A stretch of DNA of 64,000 bases from Rhizobium sp. Pop5 (GTDB taxonomy: Bacteria > Pseudomonadota > Alphaproteobacteria > Rhizobiales > Rhizobiaceae): the NCBI RefSeq assembly GCF_024721175.1, contig NZ_CP099402.1, forward strand, positions 620,001-684,000. Direction: 5' to 3'. The notes under the pieces are model-generated. The model was not told the DNA's origin, ran no database searches, and worked only from the letters and a program-made list of their open reading frames with translations. Of the stretch, positions 53,282-61,872 are shown one piece after another (the first letter of the stretch is position 1; the number at the start of each line of letters is the position of its first letter). Both the position numbers and the translations under genes were made by a program.

Positions 53282-53324
53282 TTGACTACCGCCTGAATAC
53301 GTGGATTAATGAGCGTTAATTAAT
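53282..53324 (+). promoter_or_regulatory. Promoter with TetR-type operator site 4 (aldehyde dehydrogenase operon)
   Basis: TTGACT (53282-53287), a 17-base spacer and ATTAAT (53305-53310) make a good promoter. The palindrome ATTAATGAGCGTTAATTAAT (53305-53324) starts on the -10 box; its complement matches the consensus ATTAATGAACGTTCATTAAT at 18 of 20 bases. The 168 bases from here to the aldehyde dehydrogenase start show no gene. Confidence 0.82.
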
Positions 53325-53492
53325 ATCGAGATGACGACCAGCTGTCTGGCGCTCCCGAATACCGGGAACCGACCAAGCCGCCGAGCACGACGAACCACGT
53401 TTTCGCCGAGATCCAGCGGACCGCGCGGAGAAGCGACAGAACCAGCGGTGACAAGCCACAACCGGCTCCACGCGATTAAACAGGAGGGAAAA

Positions 53493-54932
53493 ATGACAAT
53501 CAGGGAACTACGTCCGCTTATCGGCGGATCTTTCTGGTCGAAGGGAAACGACTTCGACGTTTTCGAACCGGCGACTGGAAATGTGATCGCTCGCGTGCCG
53601 AATGTCGGACCAGAAGGGGTGGATGCTGCCGTAGCCGCCGCCAAGGAAGCCTTCGGAACCTGGTCGTCGACGCCGCCCAAGGACAGGGCCGCCGCGTTGC
53701 TTGCGTTTACCGATGAAATCATGGCCCGCGTCGACGAGTTTGCCGAACTCGAAGCACGTGACGTTGGCAAGCCGCTCGAAAAGGCGCGCGCCGAGATGGC
53801 CTCTGCCGCAGACAAATATCGTTTCTTCGCTGGTGCGTGCCGGACCATGCTGGTGCCGGCCATGGGTGAGTACAAACCCGGCATCACGAGCATGGTGCGA
53901 CGCGAGCCAATCGGAGTCGTCGGCGCAATTGCTCCCTGGAACTACCCGATGGGCATGACCGCCTGGCGTATCGGCCCTGCGTTGGCAGCCGGCAACACTG
54001 TCGTTTTGAAGCCCACGCAGGTGACGCCGCTCACTGCCCTTCTCCTGGGCGAAGTAGCGCAGAAGTATTTTCCACCGGGCGTCGTCAACATTGTCACCGG
54101 TTTTGGTAGCACGACCGGCACGCATCTGGTTCGGCACCCGGATGTTGCCATGGTTTCGCTCACCGGTGGCACGGACACTGGGCGCTCCGTGATGCGGGAC
54201 GCAGCTGAGAGCATCAAGGTCGTTCATCTCGAACTCGGCGGCAAGGCGCCGGTTATTGTCTTCGACGATGCGAATATCGACCGCTTGGCGACAACGCTGA
54301 GAAGCGCGGCCTTTGGAAATTCCGGACAGGACTGCACAGCCGCCTGCCGTGTCTACGTCTCGAAAAAGCGCGAAAAGGACGTCGTCGAGGCCTTGGCATC
54401 GATGGCCAAGGGGATCAAGGTCGGCAATGGTCATGCTGAGCGCGGGATCGACATGGGCCCCGTGGTGTCTGCAAAACACCATGAATTCGTCTCGGGCTTC
54501 GTCGATCGAGCTGTGAAGAACGCGTCCGGGCGCGTCGTTGCTGGTGGACCTATCGCTGGGCCAGGATACTTCTACGCGCCGACCGTTGTCGACGGTGTCG
54601 AGCACGGCGCCGAGATCATCCAGAAGGAGATTTTCGGGCCCGTTGTAGCCGTCACCACGTTTGAAGACGAGGCTGATGCCATTGCCAAGGCAAATGACCT
54701 TGAGGTCGGGTTGGCCGCTTCGATCTGGACGTCCGATATCGAGCGGGCGATCGTCGCCGCGGGCCGGGTCAAGGCCGGCAGCGTCTGGATCAATGATCAC
54801 GGACCGACGGCGGCTGAGATGCCGTTCGGCGGCTACAAGCAGTCCGGCATCGGCCGCGATCTGTCGATCTACGCGATCGAAGCGCACACCGAACTGAAGC
54901 ACATAGCCATCACACACCGGGAGCGAATCTGA
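53493..54932 (+). CDS. NAD(P)-dependent aldehyde dehydrogenase (aminoaldehyde/betaine-aldehyde type)
   Basis: A 479-residue aldehyde dehydrogenase. Catalytic Glu E247 in HLELGGKAP, catalytic Cys C281 in GNSGQDCTAAC, PWNYP (around 148-152) and FGGYKQSGIGRD at the C-terminal end. The GQDCTA context is frequent in gamma-aminobutyraldehyde and betaine-aldehyde dehydrogenases, which act on amino or trimethylammonium aldehydes. AGGAGGGA is about six bases before the ATG. It is the first gene of a 10-kb operon behind TetR-type site 4. The acid it forms could be the substrate of the acyl-CoA ligase at 48434. Confidence 0.92.
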   Translation: MTIRELRPLIGGSFWSKGNDFDVFEPATGNVIARVPNVGPEGVDAAVAAAKEAFGTWSSTPPKDRAAALLAFTDEIMARVDEFAELEARDVGKPLEKARAEMASAADKYRFFAGACRTMLVPAMGEYKPGITSMVRREPIGVVGAIAPWNYPMGMTAWRIGPALAAGNTVVLKPTQVTPLTALLLGEVAQKYFPPGVVNIVTGFGSTTGTHLVRHPDVAMVSLTGGTDTGRSVMRDAAESIKVVHLELGGKAPVIVFDDANIDRLATTLRSAAFGNSGQDCTAACRVYVSKKREKDVVEALASMAKGIKVGNGHAERGIDMGPVVSAKHHEFVSGFVDRAVKNASGRVVAGGPIAGPGYFYAPTVVDGVEHGAEIIQKEIFGPVVAVTTFEDEADAIAKANDLEVGLAASIWTSDIERAIVAAGRVKAGSVWINDHGPTAAEMPFGGYKQSGIGRDLSIYAIEAHTELKHIAITHRERI

Positions 54933-55960
54933 TGATCCCGGCTGCAAGCTCGACGAACTCAGGATCCGGTGACCTTCAGGCTCGATGTGTATTCGAGGAC
55001 GACGTGCCCGACCTTGTGCGGAACACCGCTGTCAATCTTCTCGATCAATGGCGTTTCCTGCCCGGCGAAAGCGACATACGCTTCTCGATCCTGCCGGGCG
55101 GCGCAAACAATATCAACCTCGTGCTCAGACAAGCCGACAGGAAATGGGCGCTGAAGATTCGTGAGCCCGATGCATCGTTTGCGGGCACATCAGTGACCGC
55201 CGCTGTCGAGGCCCAAGCCATGGCGGCGAGTTTCGGGTTGGCGCCCGCCGTCATAGCCAAATGTCTGCCCGAAGGACACTTCATGTCCGAATTCGTGGAG
55301 GGGGAAACGTTGCGCCCGCAGCACATCCGACATCCTTCCATGGCGCCGAGGATCGTCGATACGCTGAAGCAACTTCACGCGCATCACTTCTCGCCCAGAA
55401 AATTTGACATTTTCGACGATCTGCGAGGCTTCATGGCGGGAGCCGCCAAGCTGGGAGGCTCCTATCCCGCATCCTACGCGGCGCTTTGGGAAATTGCCCA
55501 ACGCTTCGAATCCATTCTCGCTGGAGCGAACGCGCCTGTCGGCTTCGGCCACAACGATCTCGTGCCGCAGAACTTCATCGCATGTTCGGACCGCGTGAAG
55601 ATGGTCGATTTCGACTACGCTGGCGAAGCCCTGCTCGCGATAGATCTTGCAAGCGTAACCTCGCAAGCGGAAATGTCCGACGACGAAACCACGACGTTTC
55701 TGCGGCTCTATGACCCGAACCTCGATAGGAACCAGATCGCCCGCGTACAGGTCCTTCGTTTTGTGAACGCGTTGCGGGAGGTGGCTTGGGCCGCGATGGC
55801 GGAGCCGTTCATGGCAGCGAAGACGACTCTGCTGGACGGTTGGAGCTATCGCTCCCATGCGGATGTGAACATTCGGCTGGCCGAGGCTCTCATTCGCGAA
55901 AACCCCGCCGACGAACTTGCTTCCAAGGCAGGATTTGTCAGGCCCGGGGCTTTGTTCTGA
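54932..55960 (+). CDS. APH/choline kinase-family phosphotransferase
   Basis: A 342-residue small-molecule kinase. N-lobe: ILPGGANNINLVLRQADRKWALKIREP (nucleotide lysine in ALKI). Catalytic loop GFGHNDLVPQNFI (Brenner-type HND...N) and metal aspartate in VDFDYAGEALLAIDLA. Family members phosphorylate choline, ethanolamine, aminoglycosides, homoserine or hydroxylysine on a hydroxyl. It overlaps the aldehyde dehydrogenase stop by one base (TGATG), so it belongs to the same pathway. An amino-alcohol substrate would fit the family. A SurE phosphatase is encoded in the same operon. Confidence 0.85.
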   Translation: MIPAASSTNSGSGDLQARCVFEDDVPDLVRNTAVNLLDQWRFLPGESDIRFSILPGGANNINLVLRQADRKWALKIREPDASFAGTSVTAAVEAQAMAASFGLAPAVIAKCLPEGHFMSEFVEGETLRPQHIRHPSMAPRIVDTLKQLHAHHFSPRKFDIFDDLRGFMAGAAKLGGSYPASYAALWEIAQRFESILAGANAPVGFGHNDLVPQNFIACSDRVKMVDFDYAGEALLAIDLASVTSQAEMSDDETTTFLRLYDPNLDRNQIARVQVLRFVNALREVAWAAMAEPFMAAKTTLLDGWSYRSHADVNIRLAEALIRENPADELASKAGFVRPGALF

Positions 55961-55971
55961 CGGAGGGACCA

Positions 55972-56151
55972 ATGTCCGCTGTTCCTTTCCCGACGGTCGC
56001 CGACCCGCATCAGATGCACCCCGCGTCAATGTCGGTACGCGGTGCTGGATACTGGTCGCCTGCCACTCAATTGCCCTTGCTCATTGAAGAGGGCGTTCAC
56101 CCAACTGCAACGGCTTTTGTCAAAGCCGCTAAAATGAAGGAGTGCCGCTAA
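55972..56151 (+). CDS. Short conserved-looking protein of unknown function
   Basis: A 59-residue protein, MSAVPFPTVADPHQMHPASMSVRG...KAAKMKECR. CGGAGGGACC, a strong ribosome site, precedes the ATG, and the stop overlaps the next start (TAATG), so translation is probable. The middle GYWSPATQLPLLIEEGVHP has the look of a substrate-binding or docking peptide rather than a domain. No family is recognised. It could be a small subunit of the following dehydrogenase-like protein or a remnant of a longer gene. Confidence 0.55.
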   Translation: MSAVPFPTVADPHQMHPASMSVRGAGYWSPATQLPLLIEEGVHPTATAFVKAAKMKECR

Positions 56152-57326
56152 TGGCCCGGCAGTGGAAGACAATTGTAATCGGTGCAGGCGGGTCGCAGGC
56201 ACAAGCGATGTTGCGCGGTATCGCACGTGCCGACGCGACTGAGGGCTGGCTTGCGATCGATCGCGCTTGGCGGCCGCAGACACGTGCTGCAACTGAAGAG
56301 ATGGGCTTTGCCGTTCAGGAACTGAACCCGCTCGAACAACCGGAAACTCTGCACAGGCTGTTAGAAACGACCCGCCTTGTGGTGAACATGGCTGGACCTT
56401 ACTACAAGACCGGCTTTGCCATCCTCGACGCCGCCATCGAAACCGGGACCGACTATCTCGATATCTGCGACGATGCGGACATTACCCTCCCTATGCTCGA
56501 GCGGGACGCCCGCGCCAAACAGGCCGGCATTTCCGCCCTCATCGGAATGGGCTCCTCCCCCGGAACGACGAACATCCTGATCCGAAGTGCTGTCGACCAT
56601 CTCGGCCCAGTCGACGACGTTGACATCTACTGGACGGTCGACGTCGCGGATCTGACCGAGGCCGCAATCCGGCACTTCTGGCATTGCTTCAATCTGGTTG
56701 ATGCGGACGGCACAATACATGAAGTGACGGGCTGGGATGGCCTGGAGCGTCGGCAGGTCGAGTTCCCGGCGCCGGTCGGCCTGCAGACGGTCGTCAGGCT
56801 CGCCCATCCGGAGCCGTTGACGGTGCCGCGTTTTCTTCCGGTCAAGCGTGCCTCCAATTTCGGTAGCCTCAATCCGGAAGAGGCGCTCGTCACCGCCTGG
56901 GCGCTCGCACATATTGCCGATGAACAACGCTCCAATGGAGAACTGACCGATCCCGCGGCCAGCCTTTTCCGCTATTACAGGGAAAGGCGCGTTGGAGCAC
57001 CACGGATTGGCAGCGGCATGATTATCGACGTGCACACGGCTGGCTCCGGTCTGAGGTTTGCAGCCGGCAGCGACGGTGGGATGGACGATTCCACGGGAAT
57101 TCCGGCCGCAGCCGGCGCGTTGTTGATGCTCGATGGAAAGATCAACCGCCGGGGCGCCTTTGCGCCGGAAGTGGTGCACCCCGCCGACTTTTTTGAAGTG
57201 CTGCGACGCGTGAGCACGGGCGGCGGCGGCTTGTCTCTGTTCAGACTTGAGGGCGGCGTCGCGACGGAACGGTTGAGAATCCGCGATCTGGTGGCGGGAG
57301 AAATTGGCCAGAGGGAGGTAGCATGA
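56151..57326 (+). CDS. Saccharopine dehydrogenase-like NAD(P)-binding protein 2
   Basis: A 391-residue oxidoreductase. Rossmann start TIVIGAGGSQAQAMLRGIA (about 7-25), NMAGPYYKTGFAILDAAIETGTDYLDICDDAD, GMGSSPGTTNILI and HPEPLTVPRF. The start ATG at 56151 has AAGGAG ten bases upstream. It overlaps the next SDR by four bases. It is the second member of this family in the locus; the two differ clearly in sequence, so they may act at successive steps or on different forms of the substrate. Saccharopine dehydrogenases join or split amino acids through secondary amines, again pointing to a nitrogenous substrate. Confidence 0.84.
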   Translation: MARQWKTIVIGAGGSQAQAMLRGIARADATEGWLAIDRAWRPQTRAATEEMGFAVQELNPLEQPETLHRLLETTRLVVNMAGPYYKTGFAILDAAIETGTDYLDICDDADITLPMLERDARAKQAGISALIGMGSSPGTTNILIRSAVDHLGPVDDVDIYWTVDVADLTEAAIRHFWHCFNLVDADGTIHEVTGWDGLERRQVEFPAPVGLQTVVRLAHPEPLTVPRFLPVKRASNFGSLNPEEALVTAWALAHIADEQRSNGELTDPAASLFRYYRERRVGAPRIGSGMIIDVHTAGSGLRFAAGSDGGMDDSTGIPAAAGALLMLDGKINRRGAFAPEVVHPADFFEVLRRVSTGGGGLSLFRLEGGVATERLRIRDLVAGEIGQREVA

Positions 57327-58117
57327 TGCGAGAGCTTGAAGGAAAGGTTGCCCTTGTTACCGGCGGCGGCCGGGGAATTGGCGCCGGCATTGCTGGGGGC
57401 CTGGCTCAGGCCGGTGCAACGGTGGCCCTCATGGGACGCACCCGAGCTCCGCTTGACGAGACTGCCGCGCATATTCAGGCGGGCGGCGGGAGAGCTTCCG
57501 TTCATATCGGAAGCGTCAGTAATCCCGACGAAGTCGAACGCGTGCTTGATGATGTACTGGCCGCACATGGTAGGCTGGAGATCATTGTCAACAATGCCGG
57601 CATCGTTGACGAAGCGGATTTCCTCGATATCTCGCTCGAGGGCTGGAACAAGACCATCGGCACAGATCTGACCGGAGCGTTCCTGGTGACCCAGCGGGCC
57701 GCACGCAGGATGCGCGGCACAGGCGGCGGTTCCGTGGTCAACATCGCCTCGATTGACGCCAATGGCTACGACGGTCCTCAGGGTTCGTATGTCGCCGCGA
57801 AGGCGGGCCTTGTGGGCTTGACGAAGAATGCTGCGGTCGAGCTCGCGCAACACGGTATCCGGGTGAATTCAGTCAGCCCGGGCTGGACGCGCACTCCAAT
57901 GGTCGAGGAATTCGTGTCTGAGAAGGCACTTCAGCACATGATGACCGACTTTCAGCGCGTGCCCATGAAGCGGCTTGTCGAAATCCCTGAGCTCGCCAAC
58001 GCTGTCGTCTTTCTTGTCTCTGACAAGGCTTCCGCGATTACCGGAATCGACTTGCCGGTCGACTGCGGAACGCTGGCGACGCTCTACGTCCACGAAACCA
58101 TCCGGCCCTTGTTCTGA
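57323..58117 (+). CDS. Short-chain dehydrogenase/reductase A
   Basis: A 264-residue classical SDR. TGGGRGIG at 14-21, NNAGI (around 90-94), IASIDANGYDGPQGSYVAAKAG with the Ser...Tyr-x-x-x-Lys active site, and PGWTRTPMV. It follows the saccharopine-dehydrogenase-like gene with a four-base overlap and precedes the FAD oxidoreductase by 12 bases. It should oxidise a hydroxyl of an intermediate, for example to the beta-keto acid needed by the BKACE enzyme. One of three SDRs in the operon. Confidence 0.88.
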   Translation: MMRELEGKVALVTGGGRGIGAGIAGGLAQAGATVALMGRTRAPLDETAAHIQAGGGRASVHIGSVSNPDEVERVLDDVLAAHGRLEIIVNNAGIVDEADFLDISLEGWNKTIGTDLTGAFLVTQRAARRMRGTGGGSVVNIASIDANGYDGPQGSYVAAKAGLVGLTKNAAVELAQHGIRVNSVSPGWTRTPMVEEFVSEKALQHMMTDFQRVPMKRLVEIPELANAVVFLVSDKASAITGIDLPVDCGTLATLYVHETIRPLF

Positions 58118-58129
58118 AGGAGGACGACG

Positions 58130-59284
58130 ATGTCGCCACGTATCGCCATTATTGGAGCGGGTGTCGCAGGCTGCGGAGCCGCGCTGAGAGCTGCACAACT
58201 GCATGCCAAGGACGTCGTCGTTCTGGAAAAAGGCACGCCGGCCTCCGGATCCTCTGGCCGCTCGGCAGGGGTTTACAACACACAGACGCTCGATCCTTTG
58301 CAGATCGAGATCCGCATCCGTTCGAGGGAAATTCTGTTCCAGCTGGAACGCAACCGCGGTCTGCCGCTGGCCCGCATCGGCAATATCCGCATTGCGACGA
58401 CGGAAGCCGACATTCCCAAACTCGAATCCGCACTCGCCGCGATCAAGAGCTTCGGCGCGGACGATACGCGGATCTTGTCGCAAAAGGAGCTGCAGGCTCT
58501 CGTTCCCGACCTGCGCTGCGATGACGTCGTCGCCGGCCTTTACGGCGTCAACGACGGTCATCTCGACGGTCATCTCCTTTGCTCCGCGCTGATCGATGAA
58601 GCACGCGATCTCGGCGCGAAGGTAATGAACAATGCGGAGGTGCTTGCCTATGAAAAGCGTGGATCGACCCATGTACTGTCAACCACGCGCGGGAAGATCG
58701 AATGCGACGTGGTGATCAATGCCGCAGGCGCCTGGGCGGGGCACGTTGGCAATTTGCTGGGACATGCAGCACCTATCAAGCCCGAGGTGCACGAGGTGAT
58801 CATCGTCAAGCTGCCGCGTAAGCTCGATTACGTCGTTCCCATGTGCAACTTCTATATGCCTGGCCAGAACGGCGCCGGTATCTATTTCAGGCAAGACGGC
58901 GAGGATTCGCTGATTGCCGGGCTTCACACCTACTATTCGGTCGAAGGCCACGAAGTCAGTGACCCCGACTCCTATAGCCCGCCGGATGGCGACGACTATT
59001 TTCTCGAGGTAGCGCAACTCGTCAGCGATCGGCTGCGGATCGACGACCTCGGCTTCAAAAACGGCTGGCATGGCCTCTATCCCTTGAGCGCCGACGGGGA
59101 GTTCCAAATCGGTCCCTACGCAGCCGATCCCTCCGTCATCGTCGTCGCCGGCATGGGTGGCACGGGAGTAACGAGCGGTGCGCTGACCGGAGCCCTTGCT
59201 GCCGAGTGGGCGATACTCGGCAAGCCGGCCACCGTTCCCGATGCCGTGAAGCTTCTGCCCGACAGGCTGTCGCGGGCCGCTTGA
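58130..59284 (+). CDS. FAD-dependent oxidoreductase (DAO family, amine-type)
   Basis: A 384-residue flavoprotein with GAGVAGCGAALRAAQ (9-23) as dinucleotide motif, VLEKG binding adenosine ribose, SSGRSAGVYNTQTL as flavin loop, and the closing GMGGTGVTSGALTGALAAEW. The DAO family oxidises amino acids and N-methyl amines (glycine, sarcosine, dimethylglycine). ETF genes are encoded at the end of the same gene run, so electrons may go to ETF rather than oxygen. AAGGAGGAC precedes the start. Substrate not assignable. Confidence 0.85.
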   Translation: MSPRIAIIGAGVAGCGAALRAAQLHAKDVVVLEKGTPASGSSGRSAGVYNTQTLDPLQIEIRIRSREILFQLERNRGLPLARIGNIRIATTEADIPKLESALAAIKSFGADDTRILSQKELQALVPDLRCDDVVAGLYGVNDGHLDGHLLCSALIDEARDLGAKVMNNAEVLAYEKRGSTHVLSTTRGKIECDVVINAAGAWAGHVGNLLGHAAPIKPEVHEVIIVKLPRKLDYVVPMCNFYMPGQNGAGIYFRQDGEDSLIAGLHTYYSVEGHEVSDPDSYSPPDGDDYFLEVAQLVSDRLRIDDLGFKNGWHGLYPLSADGEFQIGPYAADPSVIVVAGMGGTGVTSGALTGALAAEWAILGKPATVPDAVKLLPDRLSRAA

Positions 59285-59312
59285 AACAGATCATTCCAAG
59301 AAAGGCGCCGAC

Positions 59313-60167
59313 GTGAAAGTCCTGCTTACAAATGACGATGGTTACCAATCCCCCGGAGTTGCAGCGGCACGCGACGCGCTGATCGCCTGCGGCCTTCAGG
59401 TGCTGACGGTTGCGCCCGACGGCCCGCGGAGCGGTACGTCGAGATCCGCCTCGTTTCGCAAGGCGATTACGATGACCAAGGCCGGCGGTGACGACGTCAA
59501 TCCGATTTATGTCACCAATGGTACCCCAACCGATTGCGTTCGCGTCGCGGTTCTTTCCGGCCTTGCTTCGGAAGTCGACGCCGTTGTGTCCGGCATCAAC
59601 GAAGGTGCGAACCTCGGCGACGACGCCACCTATTCCAGCACGCTCGGATCTGCAATCGAAGGCGCCTTATTGGGCTTTCCAGCACTTGCCGCATCCCAGC
59701 AGTCCCGGGACGGCCGTTTCCGGCTGGTCGATCTGACCGACTACGATTTCAGCTGCGGCGCCCGGATCATGGCGGAACTTACCAGGCTGATGATCCGGGA
59801 CCGGTCGAAGCTGCCGCCCCGATCGGTTTTGAACTTCAATGCGCCAGCCCTGCCAGCCGGCGAGATCAAGATCGCAAGTCTCGATCGCCGCGTCTGGGAT
59901 CCATCTCGCATCCACTCGATCGAGACAGAGAACGGCCCCGGATGGCTGCTTTTCGGCACGCATCCTGAACGCGATCCGATTTTTGAGCATCGACCGGGAT
60001 CCGATTCCTGGGTGCTGTCACAGGGCCATGCGGCGCTGACGCCCCTCAACTTCGAATGGACCTTGCCCGGCGCGCGACGCGGGTTCGCCAGATGGACGCG
60101 CTCCGCTGTTGCTGAGCTCAATGAAGCGCTCGCTTCCGAGCAATCGGGAAAGGAGCTGGGATCATGA
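59313..60167 (+). CDS. SurE-family phosphatase
   Basis: A 284-residue SurE homologue: LLTNDDGYQSPGV with the metal-binding Asp pair (DD at 8-9), the serine in PRSGTSRSASF, VTNGTPTDCVRVAVL, and SGINEGANLGDDATYSSTLGSAIEG. SurE proteins are metal-dependent 5'/3'-nucleotidases that also act on polyphosphate; in stationary-phase loci they sit beside pcm. Here it lies inside a catabolic operon with a small-molecule kinase, which suggests dephosphorylation of a pathway intermediate. The GTG start follows AAAGG. It overlaps the next SDR by four bases. Confidence 0.86.
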   Translation: MKVLLTNDDGYQSPGVAAARDALIACGLQVLTVAPDGPRSGTSRSASFRKAITMTKAGGDDVNPIYVTNGTPTDCVRVAVLSGLASEVDAVVSGINEGANLGDDATYSSTLGSAIEGALLGFPALAASQQSRDGRFRLVDLTDYDFSCGARIMAELTRLMIRDRSKLPPRSVLNFNAPALPAGEIKIASLDRRVWDPSRIHSIETENGPGWLLFGTHPERDPIFEHRPGSDSWVLSQGHAALTPLNFEWTLPGARRGFARWTRSAVAELNEALASEQSGKELGS

Positions 60168-60997
60168 ACGACAATTTCTGCGTGGTGATCAGCGGTGCCG
60201 GCGGCGAGATGGGCCGGGCGCTGGCCAGCCGATTTGCTCGCGACGGACATGATATCGTCTTGATCGATCGTGATGTCGCCGAATTTGGTCCAATCGAGGA
60301 GGAGTTGCGTCGAGCCGGCGCCGCAAGGGTTTTTTCCTTGGCTGCCGATCAGACGGATCCGGACGCGCTCGAAAAAGCCGTTTCTGAGATCGGCGATTGT
60401 TTCGGGGCCATAGGAACTTTTGTCGCAAATGCTGGCTTCGCGAGATTTGGCGGGTTCCTCGAAACATCCAGAAAGGTGTGGGATCTCCATGTCGACATCA
60501 ATCTCAACGGCACCTTTCATCTCTGCCAGTCAGTCGCACGCAATATGGTCGCAGGGGGCAAGGGAGGGAGCATAACTCTGATTTCATCCTGCCTTGCTCA
60601 GTTCCACGCGGACCAGACCGGCGCATACAGCGCGACCAAGGCTGCGCTCCTGATGTTGACCAGGACCATGGCAGCGGAGCTCGGGATCTACCGCATTAGG
60701 ACGAACTCCGTCCTTCCCGGCGTCGTGGAAACCGCGATGACCCGTCCGATGCTGGATGTTCCCGGCTGCCGGGAAACATTGCTGCAGGAGACGCCGGCAG
60801 GGCGCCTCGGTAGACCGGAAGACGTTGCGGAGGCCGTCGCGTTTCTGGCAAGCCCAGCCGCTGGTTTCATAACGGGGGCATCGCTGCTCGTTGACGGCGG
60901 GCAGTCCATTTATGGCCAACCGCAATGGGTTCGCCAGGATCGTTCGACGCCGGGAGAGCCAAAATGGCTGTCCACTGCAGACGGTTCGCCAGCATGA
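60164..60997 (+). CDS. Short-chain dehydrogenase/reductase B
   Basis: A 277-residue SDR. Cofactor loop SGAGGEMG (10-17, in place of the usual TGxxxGIG), VANAGFARFG, SSCLAQFHADQTGAYSATKAA with Tyr-x-x-x-Lys, and ITGASLLVDGGQS, the usual ending, followed by an atypical tail of about 25 residues. The altered cofactor loop (E-M instead of G-I) is mild and seen in active members. It is coupled by ATGA overlap to the third SDR. Confidence 0.85.
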   Translation: MNDNFCVVISGAGGEMGRALASRFARDGHDIVLIDRDVAEFGPIEEELRRAGAARVFSLAADQTDPDALEKAVSEIGDCFGAIGTFVANAGFARFGGFLETSRKVWDLHVDINLNGTFHLCQSVARNMVAGGKGGSITLISSCLAQFHADQTGAYSATKAALLMLTRTMAAELGIYRIRTNSVLPGVVETAMTRPMLDVPGCRETLLQETPAGRLGRPEDVAEAVAFLASPAAGFITGASLLVDGGQSIYGQPQWVRQDRSTPGEPKWLSTADGSPA

Positions 60998-61776
60998 GCG
61001 ACGGCGAGAACAAGAAAGCTTCACCGCGCGAAACCGCTGTCGTCACAGGTGCCGCGTCGGGCATTGGTGCTGCTGTGGCACGGCGGTTTTTGGAACGCGG
61101 GGCGAACGTTTTCATGCTCGACCGAAACCTCGACGGCCTTCGAACCGTGTCGTCAGATGCGGATGGCTGCGGCGGAACGGTGAACACATTCCAGGCGGAT
61201 GTCATCGACGGCGCAAGGCTCGGAGAGATCTTTGCCGAGATTAACCGCCTCGGGGGCATCGACCACGTCGTTCATTGTGCCGGTGTGGCGCGGCTCGGAA
61301 CCGTCACCGAAATGGATGAGTCGACCTTTGACCTCGTAATGAACGTCAATCTCAAGGGTACTTTCTTGCTGGCCAAGCATGCGATGCCCTGTCTCGTGAG
61401 CCGAAAAGGAAGCTTCACCGCGATCGCATCCGACGCGGGCACACAGGGCGCATCGGGCTATGCCGCATATTGCGCAAGCAAGCACGGCATGGTGGGCTTG
61501 ATCAAGTCGATGGCATTGGACCATGGGCCGCAGGGTGTCCGGTGCAACGCGATCTGCCCGGGTTTCGTTCAAACTCCGATGCTGGATCAACTGTTTGCCG
61601 ACAGCCCTTCCGATCGCGGCTTCTACAAAAGAAGCGTCCCGTTGGGACGATTTGCGCGACCCGAGGATGTTGCCGAACTGGCGGGATTCATTGCATCGCC
61701 AGCTGGCGCCTATCTGAACGGGGCGGTCATCGCGCTGGATGGAGGCTCCACAGCGGGATATTTCAGCGGCGCTTGA
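60994..61776 (+). CDS. Short-chain dehydrogenase/reductase C
   Basis: A 260-residue SDR: TGAASGIG (17-24), a CAGVARLG loop in place of NNAG (CAG), DAGTQGASGYAAYCASKHG with Tyr-x-x-x-Lys, and VIALDGGSTAGYF at the end. The start by ATGA overlap with SDR B is preferred to a 23-codon longer frame. It is the last catabolic enzyme before the ETF genes. The pattern of three consecutive-type SDRs suggests several hydroxyl oxidations, or one substrate with different stereochemistry. Confidence 0.86.
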   Translation: MSDGENKKASPRETAVVTGAASGIGAAVARRFLERGANVFMLDRNLDGLRTVSSDADGCGGTVNTFQADVIDGARLGEIFAEINRLGGIDHVVHCAGVARLGTVTEMDESTFDLVMNVNLKGTFLLAKHAMPCLVSRKGSFTAIASDAGTQGASGYAAYCASKHGMVGLIKSMALDHGPQGVRCNAICPGFVQTPMLDQLFADSPSDRGFYKRSVPLGRFARPEDVAELAGFIASPAGAYLNGAVIALDGGSTAGYFSGA

Positions 61777-61872
61777 ACCGTGCAATATGCGTTGGACCGC
61801 GGTTTGCCAACCCTGCCCAGCAGGCTCATTACGCACCATTTCCCCAAACCATTCGAAACGGAGACTGCGAAG

